This document shows positions 42,756-51,815 of a stretch of DNA of 59,227 nt, piece by piece. The notes beneath the pieces were generated by a model. It worked only from the letters and a program-made list of their open reading frames with translations. It was not told the origin of the DNA and ran no database searches. Every line of letters begins with the position of its first letter. Position 1 is the stretch's first letter. Source of the DNA: an uncultured Lachnospiraceae bacterium (lineage in GTDB: Bacteria; Bacillota; Clostridia; Lachnospirales; Lachnospiraceae); contig CATKXE010000010.1 of NCBI GenBank assembly GCA_949840465.1, positions 1 to 59,227 of the forward strand, read 5' to 3'. Position numbers and translations under genes: made by a program.

Positions 42756-45293
42756 ATGGGGCACAAATCCACACGTTTTTTGACAGTCAGCTTGATTCTG
42801 GCATCCATTCTCTGTGTGATTATCTTTAATGTCCAGGCTACATGGATGAATCGGATGGGGGCAGGCGCGATAAAAGAGATCGGCGCGATCTATATGTCGG
42901 GCATGAGCAAACAGGTTGCTGCGCATTTCCAGACCATCATAGAACTTCGCCTGTCTCAGGTGGGAGCACTGGTAGACGCCGTTTCCCCGACACAGGGCAG
43001 GGACGGCATGGCGCAGCGTGTGGAACTGGCGCACAATGCGCGTTCCAGAGGATTTGAATATCTTGCGTTTTATACAGAGGATGGAGAATTCCATATGATT
43101 TACGGCTCCAAGGTTCAGCCGGAAGTACCCGAGGCTCTTCACCGATCTGTGTCGGGAGGCCGGGACAATGTCTGCATGGGCAGGGACGAATCCGGGGAAC
43201 GGGTTGCCCTTATAGGGGTTCCGGTGGCCTATGAGATAGAGAACGGGGAAACGAGCATTGGGCTGGTGGCGGGGCTTCCAGTCCGTTATCTCAGCGATAC
43301 TCTGGCCGTGAATGTGGACAGCAATATGGTCAATTATTGTATTATCCGCAGGGACGGGAGCCTTATCCTGAATAATGCTGATGTGGAAAGCGGCAATTAT
43401 TTTGATAATGCAGCGTGGGAGGAACAAGAAGTACTTGCCGCGCAGCTTTGGGATTCCATGGACAGGGGTGAGGATTATACAAATGAAGTGACCATGGATG
43501 GGAAGCGATGGAATCTGTACTGTACAACCCTGCCTGCGTCGGAGTGGTATCTGCTGCTGTATATGCCTTATAGCTTACTGGATCAGAAGGTGGAGCAGAT
43601 GGCAGGCGGCTGGTCGTTTTGCTCACTGGCGTGCTGCGCTTTGATCCTGTGCGTGCTTCTGCTGGTTTTTGCCGGGTATTTCCGGGATACGAGAAAACAG
43701 ATGCGCGAACTGAACCGGGCATATCAGTCGGCGGAAGACGAACGGCTTACCGCCGAGCGGGCAAGCAGGGCGAAAAGTGAGTTCCTTTCCAACATGAGTC
43801 ATGATATCCGCACGCCGATGAACGGCATTATGGGGATGACGCGGATTGCTATGAACAATCTGGACGACGTGGAGCGTATCCGGACCTGCCTGAAACGTAT
43901 TATCGTATCCGGCCGCCATTTGCTCGGGCTGATTAATGACATGCTGGATATGGCCAAGATGGACAACGGCGGATTTGTTTTGAATATGGAGCAGGTCTCC
44001 CTGAGCGAGGTTATGCAGAATATAATGACTGTAATTCAGACGCAGGTTCAGGAAAAGAAGCAGCATTTTAACATCTACATACAGGATGTGGAATGTGAAA
44101 ATGTATATACGGACAGGGTGCGCCTGAGCCAGATCCTGCTCAATATTATCGGCAATGCGGTGAAGTTTACGCCGGAGGGCGGTACGATCCAGGCATTCCT
44201 CTACGAAGAGCCGTCGCCCAGGGGAGATGCGTACATCCGCTCCATCCTGGAGATCAAAGACAACGGAATCGGAATGTCAAAGGAATTTCAGGAAAAAATA
44301 TTTGACGCATTTGCAAGGGAAGACAACGCGCGGGTGGATAAAACAGAAGGCGCCGGAATGGGATTGGCCATTACCAAATATATCGTAGACGCCATGGGGG
44401 GCAGTATCCGCGTAAAAAGCGAGCCGGGGAAGGGCAGTGATTTTTATATCACCCTTGATATGGAAAAAACAGAACAGCAGCAAAAGCAGCCGCTTCCTTC
44501 CAGAGATGTATTGGTGGTTGACGATGACGAAACGTACTGCAGGTCCGCGGAAAAGATGCTGAAGTCCATCGGGCTGGAGGCAGAATGGGTCCGGGACATG
44601 GAAAGCGCCTGCCATTGGCTGGAGGAGAGCCGTGGAAGCGGGAAGGATCCGATTGTGCTTCTTGACTGGGATATACAGGGACAGGACGGCGTCAGCATTG
44701 CAGGGGCTCTTCGCAGCCGCTTTGGTGAAAAAATGATCATCCTTCTTCTCTCCGACGGGGAATGGGATGAACGGGAGGCAAAGGCAATACAGGCGGGAAT
44801 CAATGGAGTGGTTGTAAAACCTACGTTCCAATCAGGGCTGTATCAGAGATTGCTCCCCTTTGTACAAATGCAGGAGGAGCAGGAAGAAACGGAAGAAGAC
44901 GTTGACTTTACCGGCAGGAGAGTTCTATTTGCAGAGGACAATGAATTGAACTGGGAGGTGGGCGAGGATCTTCTTTCGGATTTCGGTCTGGAGCTTGACT
45001 GGGCGCAAAACGGAAAAATCTGTGTGGAAAAAATGGAACAGTCAGAAGCCGGGTGGTATGATGTCATCCTGATGGATTTGAGGATGCCGGTCATGACAGG
45101 GTATGAAGCGGCAGCCGCGATCCGCAGGCTGGAACGGGAGGATGCAAAAACGATTCCCATTATTGCAGTCAGCGCAGACGCGTTCAAGGACGACATCGAA
45201 AAATGCATTGCCTGCGGGATGAACGCGCATGCGGCCAAGCCCTATGATCTGGATGAGCTGACGGAACTTTTGTGCCAGTATCTTCATACATGA
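42756..45293 (+). CDS. Hybrid sensor histidine kinase, two receivers
   Basis: An 845-residue membrane kinase. TM1 about 8-27, an extracytoplasmic Cache-like sensor (about 30-280), TM2 about 286-310, HisKA with His349 (SNMSHDIRTPMNGIMG), HATPase (NIIGNAVKFTPEGG, DNGIGM, GAGMGLAITKYIVD), receiver 1 with Asp637 (LLDWDIQG), receiver 2 with Asp774 (LMDLRMPVMTG). ATG 42756 is used because GGAGG stands 8 bases upstream and the -10 at 42706 would make an earlier ATG leaderless. No HPt or DNA-binding domain is present. Followed by a substrate-binding lipoprotein, probably its sensory partner (inference). Confidence 0.93.
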   Translation: MGHKSTRFLTVSLILASILCVIIFNVQATWMNRMGAGAIKEIGAIYMSGMSKQVAAHFQTIIELRLSQVGALVDAVSPTQGRDGMAQRVELAHNARSRGFEYLAFYTEDGEFHMIYGSKVQPEVPEALHRSVSGGRDNVCMGRDESGERVALIGVPVAYEIENGETSIGLVAGLPVRYLSDTLAVNVDSNMVNYCIIRRDGSLILNNADVESGNYFDNAAWEEQEVLAAQLWDSMDRGEDYTNEVTMDGKRWNLYCTTLPASEWYLLLYMPYSLLDQKVEQMAGGWSFCSLACCALILCVLLLVFAGYFRDTRKQMRELNRAYQSAEDERLTAERASRAKSEFLSNMSHDIRTPMNGIMGMTRIAMNNLDDVERIRTCLKRIIVSGRHLLGLINDMLDMAKMDNGGFVLNMEQVSLSEVMQNIMTVIQTQVQEKKQHFNIYIQDVECENVYTDRVRLSQILLNIIGNAVKFTPEGGTIQAFLYEEPSPRGDAYIRSILEIKDNGIGMSKEFQEKIFDAFAREDNARVDKTEGAGMGLAITKYIVDAMGGSIRVKSEPGKGSDFYITLDMEKTEQQQKQPLPSRDVLVVDDDETYCRSAEKMLKSIGLEAEWVRDMESACHWLEESRGSGKDPIVLLDWDIQGQDGVSIAGALRSRFGEKMIILLLSDGEWDEREAKAIQAGINGVVVKPTFQSGLYQRLLPFVQMQEEQEETEEDVDFTGRRVLFAEDNELNWEVGEDLLSDFGLELDWAQNGKICVEKMEQSEAGWYDVILMDLRMPVMTGYEAAAAIRRLEREDAKTIPIIAVSADAFKDDIEKCIACGMNAHAAKPYDLDELTELLCQYLHT

Positions 45294-45348
45294 TTTGCCT
45301 GCCAGAAGAGCGAAAAATCATATCTGATTCAATGTACAGGAGGCGGCT

Positions 45349-46629
45349 ATGTCTAAAAAAAGAAGCGTAATCTATGCGGTACTGGCAGCTACGGTGGTTT
45401 TGGCCGGCTGCAGCGGCAAGGAGATCCTTACAGATCCGGTTGAAACTGCGGAGGAGGCTCATCAGGAGCAGGAGATCACCCTCTGGACATTCCCGGTCGG
45501 GAACTGGGGGAATTTAACTTCCGTATCCGGCCTGATCACCAGCTTTCAGAGGGAGTATCCGGGAATCCGTGTGAATGTGGAATGCCTGACGTATGATGAT
45601 GGGGACGAGAAAATAGAGGAAGCGATCAAAAAGGGGAATGCGCCGGATCTGGTATTTGAAGGGCCGGAGCGGCTTGTAGCGGATTGGGGCGCCAGAGGGC
45701 TTCTGGTGGATCTGTCTGATTTGTGGGATTCGGACGTTGCCGGCGGGATTTATGAAAATATCAGGAAGGCATGTCGGCACAGCGACGGAGCGTATTATGA
45801 ATTCCCTGTCTGCATGACTGCCCACTGTATGGCGATCAATTACGACCTGTTTCAGGAGGCCGGAGCCCTTCAGTATATTGACCAGGAAACCCATTCATGG
45901 ACAACAGAAGATTTTGTAAAAGCCGTGGATGTCTTGTACGATTATACACAGAAGCGTTCAGGCGTTATTTACTGCAAAAATCAAGGCGGGGATCAGGGAA
46001 CCCGCGCGCTGGTAAATAACTTGTATGGAGGAACGTTTACGGACGAAGACCACAGTGTTTATACGATTGACACGGAGGAAAATAAAAAGGCCTTGCGGCT
46101 TTTGAAGGATCTGAAAGGAATTGAGTTTGATCCGGATATGTCAGCCAAAGACGAAATCACCCAGTTTTGCAATGAGGAACTGGCTATGACGTTTTGCTGG
46201 AACGCGTCCATTGAGATTACCCAGATTGTCAATAATCCGGAATTAGATTTTGATATTTTCCCTATGACTTTTCCGGTCAGCGAAGGGGAACCAAGGCTTC
46301 AGGGAGGAATCTGGGGATTCGGCATTTTTGATAACGGAGACGAGGGACGGATACAGGCGGCAAAAACATTGATCCGCTATATGACGGAAAAGGACAGTTC
46401 TTACAAACGGGCGGTCCTGACTTCCTCCTTCTGGCCGGTGCGGGATATGGACGAAGTCTATGAAAATGATCTTTTTATGACAGAATACAGCATGTTCATG
46501 CAGTATATGGGGGATTATTATCAGATCACGCCCGGCTGGGTGGAAGCCCGTGAAGGCTGGTGGAAGATGCTTCAAAAAATCGGAGCGGGAGAAGAAATCG
46601 ACAAGGCTGTGGAGGATTTTCCCCGGTAG
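45349..46629 (+). CDS. Extracellular solute-binding lipoprotein, orphan
   Basis: A 426-residue type-1 solute-binding protein. Signal peptide with lipobox VVLAGC (Cys21), then the sugar-binder-like fold (EITLWTFPVGNWGNL; APDLVFEGPERLV; EELAMTFCWNASIEI; NFPMTFPVSEGEPRLQGGIWG-type region). It lies 55 bp after the hybrid kinase with AGGAGG, and no permease or ATPase genes are present, so it is not a normal importer component. It may present a ligand to the kinase sensor domain. Confidence 0.88.
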   Translation: MSKKRSVIYAVLAATVVLAGCSGKEILTDPVETAEEAHQEQEITLWTFPVGNWGNLTSVSGLITSFQREYPGIRVNVECLTYDDGDEKIEEAIKKGNAPDLVFEGPERLVADWGARGLLVDLSDLWDSDVAGGIYENIRKACRHSDGAYYEFPVCMTAHCMAINYDLFQEAGALQYIDQETHSWTTEDFVKAVDVLYDYTQKRSGVIYCKNQGGDQGTRALVNNLYGGTFTDEDHSVYTIDTEENKKALRLLKDLKGIEFDPDMSAKDEITQFCNEELAMTFCWNASIEITQIVNNPELDFDIFPMTFPVSEGEPRLQGGIWGFGIFDNGDEGRIQAAKTLIRYMTEKDSSYKRAVLTSSFWPVRDMDEVYENDLFMTEYSMFMQYMGDYYQITPGWVEAREGWWKMLQKIGAGEEIDKAVEDFPR

Positions 46630-46754
46630 TCTAACCGTCAACAGGGGGCATAAAAAGCAGGTGCAGTCCATTTGGTTTGTGGTGAGAGCATTAAAAGTCA
46701 AATACCCCGCAGCAAGCTGACGGGGCATCCAATTTCGGACGGAGGTAACAGCAT
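46630..46754. other. Gap with small hairpin before siroheme gene
   Basis: CCCCG-CAGC-AA-GCTG-A-CGGGG (about 46705-46726) forms a short GC-rich stem with one bulge, without a T run. I looked for a cobalamin riboswitch because the next gene is a tetrapyrrole enzyme and saw no B12-box-like core. Confidence 0.35.
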
Positions 46755-47369
46755 ATGGCAGCGTATTTCCCAATGTTTATTGAAATAGAAGGCAGGAGCT
46801 GCCTGATCATAGGAGGCGGACGGATTGCCCTTCACAAAATAAGGGTGCTCAGCGACTTTGGCGTACGGATGAAAGTGGTAGCGCCGGAAATCCTGCCGGA
46901 AATCCGGGAACTTGACAATGTGGACTGTTGTGAAAGATATTTTGAAAGAGAAGATTTAAAAGGACAGGCCATGGTCATTGCCGCCACTGACGACAAAGAA
47001 CAGAACCACCGCGTCAGCCGGATGTGCAGAGAGGAAAAGATACCGGTAAATGCCGTAGACCAGCCGGAGGACTGCAGTTTTATTTTTCCTGCCTATCTGA
47101 AAGAGGGAGATGTGGTGGCTGCGTTTTCCAGCGGAGGGTTAAGCCCGGTCATTACTCAGTATCTGAAAGAGCAGGTACGCCCCATACTGACTCCGCTGCT
47201 GGGGCAGCTTGCAGACTGTCTGGGACGCCTGCGTCCAAAGGTTCAGAAAAGCTTTCCGATGGAAACACGAAAGCAAATCTATAGAAGGATACTACAGCTT
47301 GGCCTGAAAAAGCAAGCGGTTCCCTCGGAGGAAGAGACAGAGAGAATGATATGGGATTCAAGGCCGTAA
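46755..47369 (+). CDS. Precorrin-2 dehydrogenase/sirohydrochlorin ferrochelatase
   Basis: A 204-residue protein matching the N-terminal half of CysG and Met8p/SirC: NAD-binding Rossmann start FIEIEGRSCLIIGGGRIALHKI, dimerisation region and FIFPAYLKEGDVVAAFSSGGLSPVITQYLKEQ. It oxidises precorrin-2 to sirohydrochlorin and may insert iron to make siroheme. No other tetrapyrrole genes are nearby, so it is an isolated copy. Its last codons form part of the hairpin region 47360-47431. Confidence 0.9.
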   Translation: MAAYFPMFIEIEGRSCLIIGGGRIALHKIRVLSDFGVRMKVVAPEILPEIRELDNVDCCERYFEREDLKGQAMVIAATDDKEQNHRVSRMCREEKIPVNAVDQPEDCSFIFPAYLKEGDVVAAFSSGGLSPVITQYLKEQVRPILTPLLGQLADCLGRLRPKVQKSFPMETRKQIYRRILQLGLKKQAVPSEEETERMIWDSRP

Positions 47370-47431
47370 AAGAAAGGCGTTTGCCCGGAGGCAGGAAAGG
47401 CCTTTCTTTTACGGCCTTTCCTGCCTCCGGG
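47360..47431. terminator. Two-state hairpin between convergent genes
   Basis: Two perfect stems share bases. Stem A pairs 47360-47378 with 47400-47418 (19 bp, core GGCCGTAAAAGAAAGGC). Stem B pairs 47384-47402 with 47413-47431 (19 bp, core CCCGGAGGCAGGAAAGGCC). They cannot form together. The TAA of the siroheme gene is inside stem A. It separates two convergent genes and is likely a bidirectional terminator; the alternative pairing is unusual. Confidence 0.75.
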
Positions 47432-47464
47432 GGTAAATCTCTTCTGTTGAAAATCATCATCCTA

Positions 47465-50400
47465 TCATTCATCCGATCCGTTATAGGCAGCCGCAATTTC
47501 TTTTTTTGTAAGGTATTTCTTCTCACTTTCCATAACCGCATTTACCAGCCGATTCAGAGAATCCCGGTTATTTTCTATGATAGCGGTCGCTTCCTGCAAC
47601 TGTTCTGATAAAATTTGATTGATTAGATTTTTTGCTTGCTCATGAAAGTGCAGATCTTCTTTTGAAATGACAGCAAGCCCAATCTCATCTCCATACATTC
47701 CGTATCTGCATACCATCTGTGTGGCAAGCGCTGTCGCATATTCCAAATCGGCTGAGGCTCCAGACGTAAGGCCATAACCGCATACCATTTCTGCGGCTCT
47801 TCCGCCAAGCATCTCGCAGATTCTTTGAAGGAGGAGATCTTTTGTGCAGTCCTCAGGAATGCCTCCCTGTACATAACCGCCAAATTCGCCTCTTGCAACA
47901 ACGCTCATATAGTGGGGCGGCCTGTTATGGAACATCTGGGTGAGGGCATGGCCGGCTTCATGGTATGCCGTACGCCTCAGCCTTTCTAAAGAGCTGATTT
48001 CCCTGGCATCTCCGTAAGTACACTTTTCGAAAGCATCGTCTAATAAGACGTCGTTTATTAATTTATCAGCGCGGATGGCTTCCCGCAAAGCCGCCTCTAT
48101 CATGTTTTCAATGTCGGCAAAACTCATCCCAACCGACCGGTCGACAATACTGTTTATTTCCTCGTCTGAAACCTGAAATAGCTCTTTGTGCTCGCCAATC
48201 AGCCGTTCCAGCATCCATTTTTTACCGTTTGCATCTGGAAGGTCAATGATTAAGGTTCTGTCAAAGCGTCTCAGGAATGCGTCATCTAACCTGCGTTTCT
48301 CCATATTTGTTGCTGCCATGACGAATACCGGTTTGTCATCCACCCTCTTAAACCCGTCCATTTCTGTTAAGAGTGCGTTTAACGTTATATTTGTGCCGCT
48401 GACTATTTCCTTCCGGTCTCTTCCGATTGCATCCACTTCATCCAGGAACAGTACTGCCGGCGCATATTTCCTTGCAGTACGGAAGATACGGTGCACTTCG
48501 TCGGCACCCTTGTTTGCCAGCATATCCGCCCCGATCTCCAGGAAACTTACGCCTGATTCCGTGGCTACAACCTTTGCAAGCGAGGTTTTTCCTGTTCCGG
48601 CAGGTCCGTACATCAATACGCCTTTAGGGATCCTGCCGCCCTTTCGGATATAATCTTTGGGTTTCTTCAGATAATCAATAAAGTATTCAAGTTCTTTCCT
48701 CACATCGTCTGATACAAAAATATCATTCCAATGCTTATTCGGCCGTGTATCCGCCGACAGAAGGAGGTCTTTATCCTCCGCTTCAACGGCTGTTTCCAGT
48801 TTCAAATTGCAGAAAACGATCCTGCCGGATTTTTCTTTTTCATCCGTTTCAATTCTCAGGTCAAAGGTAAGCCTCTGATGCCGGAGGGAAAGCGTATCCA
48901 TTGTTTTCCGGCAGCATATATCCATATAAGCTTCAGGGATCTCAACCTGGATATGCTCCCGATGGATAAATCCTCTGGCTCCGCGGCGGCGGAGCGCCTG
49001 TCTTTCTCTGGAAGAATAAGGATACCCTGTGCCTCCATATAAGATATAGACGGGAATATCCCCGCATTCATCTCTTACGGCGGAAAATACCCTGCTGCCT
49101 TCGGTCTGTATATCTGCAATACTCAGACTGGTTTCTTCCTCCTCCATCCCATATGCATAATCAACGGCTGTTAAAATGACATTTTCCCTGCGGATGATTT
49201 GCATAAATTCTTTGAGGTCAGCCGTCGTTTTTATTTTTACATGATTATCTGTCAACCGACTGTCAGAAATCGCTTCCGCTTCTCCGAAAATGGCAATGAC
49301 ACAGTCCTTTTCTCCAAGATGAAACTGCCGGATTTCATCGGTTGCCCCGGAAAAGTCATGCCCCCATGAGATCCTCCTGATGCGGTTCAATCCTATTTTT
49401 TCTTCTGCCCGGGTCAGAAGAGTATACAGCCCCCTGTCCAGGAGCTTTCCGGCAAGCGCGGTGGCATTTCTGGCGTCCATATTGCCGCCCATGGAGTACA
49501 GGGCAGTTGCTGCAAGGTTCTCTTTTTTGAACTCTATGTCGTACCCATATATTTCTTTTAATTGTTTTTGCTGTCTGTCCAAATCCGTCTTTATAATTTT
49601 AAAAATGGCGTCCGCCCGGAGATGATTGAACATAATGATGGTATGGGATGACATTCTTGAAATTATTTCCGGAGGGAAAAACGGTGTATTTGAATTTGGA
49701 TGCGTATCTTTTTTCAAGGCGTCTATAATGACTGTATCCGGCAGCAGAGTCAGATTTTCATTTCCGGCGTCTTGATATAGCTGTTTTCCCGCGTTGGTGG
49801 TAAGGAAAACAATGGTATTCTGGAAATTTATGTCTCTGTCATAATGTCTGTCAAAGCATTTGCCCTCGTCCAGAATCTGGAGAAAGAGCAGGATTACTTC
49901 CTTACAGGCCTTTTCGATTTCATCAAACAGCAGCACACATCGAGGATTTTCCCGTACAAAGTCGGTTAATACACCAGATTTTGAATTGCTCCAGTGCGTA
50001 GAACTTCCTATAAGTTCTGTGACCGTATTTTGATCGGAATAACCGGCCATATCAAAGCGCCTGTAGGGAATGCCCAGTGCATGGGCGGTAATTTCTGCAA
50101 TAAAGGTTTTGCCAACGCCCGGCGGTCCGGTAAACAGGAAGGCTTTTCTGGGGCCTTTCTTTTGATTGCCGGCGTTTGCCGTTTTTTCCGTATGGAAATA
50201 AGACTCTTCAAATTTATCGATCACATCATTTTGCCCAACGACTTTTTCTTCCAATTTCATACGGAGGTCAGAGGTTTGCATTACAATGTCCTGCATAGAC
50301 GCCGTCGGTTCATTCCATTTTTTTGCCAAAATTTCTTTTTCTAAATCCTGGTTTTGAAAAGGCCCGGATATGCTTAAAAGTTCCTCACGGTATACCGGAT

Positions 50401-51184
50401 TCCCTACAAGCTCCCTGTATAGCCCCATGACCGTATGTCTGCCTTGCCTGATAAATTTTTTCATGGCTACATAAGATTTTGGGGGATCTGCTAATAGGGC
50501 GAGTGTTTGCCAGTCGGCTTTCGCTTTTAGTAAAGTTCGGTTGCAGATTTCCGGAAGATCCGCCGCCTCCATTTTAAATGTTTCAAAACGTTCTTTTAAA
50601 CTCTTATAGTCTTCGGTTTCATGCCATATATCCTTTACTAATTTATAATCTGAATCAAACGGAAGTTCGTCTTGCTTTTTGTCCAACATACTTTGATACT
50701 CATTTAATATTTTATCGTCATCTAAAATCAGATAAATCAATGCCGTATAAAGTGAGATGCAGGAGTAACGGTCGGTATAGGTTTCCCCGTTTATTAATTT
50801 TTTGAATGAAGAGCAATGAAACAGGGCCGCAATCCAGGGAGAATTTCCATAGGAGTCTGGTTTCAGGCCCGCTTTCCTCAATATCCTCAGATCTGAAAGA
50901 GAATCCAGCTCTTTGTTTAAGGCGGACTCCTCATCATACCATTTCAGCAGGTCCTTTGACTGTTCCGCTTCTTCCGGAATTTCCTTTAAATATTCTTTTG
51001 CCTGTTTTAACGCATGAGAAAGACTCATCGCGACTGTTTCGTCATCATTTTCTTTTTCTGTCATATACGTGAAACTGCGATATTCTGCGCGGCTGAATCC
51101 TTTTACCTGCCGTTCAGTTTCTGCCCAGTCATGGTAAATATCCGGTTTCCGTCCTCTTCTTACAGCATAAACTTTTTTCTTCAT
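47465..51184 (-). CDS. Giant AAA+ protease: HBD, Clp-like, FtsH-like, M41
   Basis: About 1239 residues, soluble. N-terminus (KKVYAVRRGRKPDIYHDW, then VKGFSRAEYRSF, about 3-45) matches the RNase H1 hybrid-binding domain. Then a helical region; a Clp-type AAA+ module (Walker A GPPGVGKT 353-360, Walker B VLLFDEIEKA, sensor FLTTNAG); a receiver-like linker (about 640-780, VILTAVDYAYG and RRRGARGFI); an FtsH-type AAA module (GPAGTGKT 860-867, LFLDEVDAIG, second region AATNMEKRRLDDAFLRRFDR); and an M41 peptidase with HEAGH 1075-1079 and Asp1146 (SGASADLEYAT). All three zinc ligands are present. No membrane segment. The pore-loop Phe of FtsH is Leu here and the usual Pro-Gly before RFDR is missing. 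ATG 51184 follows GGAGAGG by 8 bases. Substrate unknown. Confidence 0.85.
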   Translation of the reverse strand: MKKKVYAVRRGRKPDIYHDWAETERQVKGFSRAEYRSFTYMTEKENDDETVAMSLSHALKQAKEYLKEIPEEAEQSKDLLKWYDEESALNKELDSLSDLRILRKAGLKPDSYGNSPWIAALFHCSSFKKLINGETYTDRYSCISLYTALIYLILDDDKILNEYQSMLDKKQDELPFDSDYKLVKDIWHETEDYKSLKERFETFKMEAADLPEICNRTLLKAKADWQTLALLADPPKSYVAMKKFIRQGRHTVMGLYRELVGNPVYREELLSISGPFQNQDLEKEILAKKWNEPTASMQDIVMQTSDLRMKLEEKVVGQNDVIDKFEESYFHTEKTANAGNQKKGPRKAFLFTGPPGVGKTFIAEITAHALGIPYRRFDMAGYSDQNTVTELIGSSTHWSNSKSGVLTDFVRENPRCVLLFDEIEKACKEVILLFLQILDEGKCFDRHYDRDINFQNTIVFLTTNAGKQLYQDAGNENLTLLPDTVIIDALKKDTHPNSNTPFFPPEIISRMSSHTIIMFNHLRADAIFKIIKTDLDRQQKQLKEIYGYDIEFKKENLAATALYSMGGNMDARNATALAGKLLDRGLYTLLTRAEEKIGLNRIRRISWGHDFSGATDEIRQFHLGEKDCVIAIFGEAEAISDSRLTDNHVKIKTTADLKEFMQIIRRENVILTAVDYAYGMEEEETSLSIADIQTEGSRVFSAVRDECGDIPVYILYGGTGYPYSSRERQALRRRGARGFIHREHIQVEIPEAYMDICCRKTMDTLSLRHQRLTFDLRIETDEKEKSGRIVFCNLKLETAVEAEDKDLLLSADTRPNKHWNDIFVSDDVRKELEYFIDYLKKPKDYIRKGGRIPKGVLMYGPAGTGKTSLAKVVATESGVSFLEIGADMLANKGADEVHRIFRTARKYAPAVLFLDEVDAIGRDRKEIVSGTNITLNALLTEMDGFKRVDDKPVFVMAATNMEKRRLDDAFLRRFDRTLIIDLPDANGKKWMLERLIGEHKELFQVSDEEINSIVDRSVGMSFADIENMIEAALREAIRADKLINDVLLDDAFEKCTYGDAREISSLERLRRTAYHEAGHALTQMFHNRPPHYMSVVARGEFGGYVQGGIPEDCTKDLLLQRICEMLGGRAAEMVCGYGLTSGASADLEYATALATQMVCRYGMYGDEIGLAVISKEDLHFHEQAKNLINQILSEQLQEATAIIENNRDSLNRLVNAVMESEKKYLTKKEIAAAYNGSDE

Positions 51185-51335
51185 AAACATTTCCTCTCCG
51201 GCTGTTTCAAAGTCTTTTTTTCTTTTGTTATGATAATATTTTTGCATAGCATATGGATAATGTCAAGCAAGAGCGGCTCTTGAAGTTGGAAATTTGAATC
51301 ATAGTTAATTCCTGCTTTGTCAAAATAAGAAGTTG

Positions 51336-51815
51336 TCATTCTGGCAACTCCATTTCATCATTCATTTTTACGAAACCATATTTTTCATACAAAGGACGCC
51401 CCATAGCAGTTGCTTCCAACGAGATAGATGAAATCCCCTTACGCTTAGTATCGCTAATCAGCTTATCTAATGTTTTATACGCAATTCCCTTTCTTCTGTA
51501 ATCAGGATGTGTATACATATTCATTATATATGCTTTCTTTCCACTTGGATTATGATAAGTTGGCATTACCTGAAAAAAGCTGACACCGCCAGCGCCTACA
51601 AAGCGGTCTTCATCAAATATCAAATATGCGATATGTGTACCATCACAAAGAGCTTTTTTATAATAGTCATAGGATTGCTTTTTTACTTCACTCATATCAA
51701 TATCACAAGACAATTTATTCGCTGCCCTTAATACTTCTATTCTTGTTTCTGTTAATATATCCAGATCCTCAATCGTTGCTCTTTTACAGGTTATGTTCAA
51801 TGCCTTATCCTCCAT
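51336..51815 (-). CDS. GNAT-family N-acetyltransferase
   Basis: A 159-residue acetyltransferase: ITCKRATIEDLDILTETRIEVLRA at the start, GAGGVSFFQVMP and the acetyl-CoA loop HPDYRRKGIAYKTLDKL, then ISLEATAMGRPLYEKYGF. Substrate unknown. ATG 51815 overlaps the stop of the upstream hydrolase gene (TGATG), so the two are translationally coupled. A TTG one codon earlier is possible. Confidence 0.87.
   Translation of the reverse strand: MEDKALNITCKRATIEDLDILTETRIEVLRAANKLSCDIDMSEVKKQSYDYYKKALCDGTHIAYLIFDEDRFVGAGGVSFFQVMPTYHNPSGKKAYIMNMYTHPDYRRKGIAYKTLDKLISDTKRKGISSISLEATAMGRPLYEKYGFVKMNDEMELPE

Noticed and set aside
46630..46754. Cobalamin riboswitch before the siroheme gene
   Set aside because: No B12-box-like conserved core; only a short GC stem without a terminator tail.
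51233..51266. Promoter for the AAA+ protease gene using TTGACA at 51266-51261
   Set aside because: The only good -10 (TATTAT) is 22 bases away, too far for a normal promoter; no other pair is convincing.
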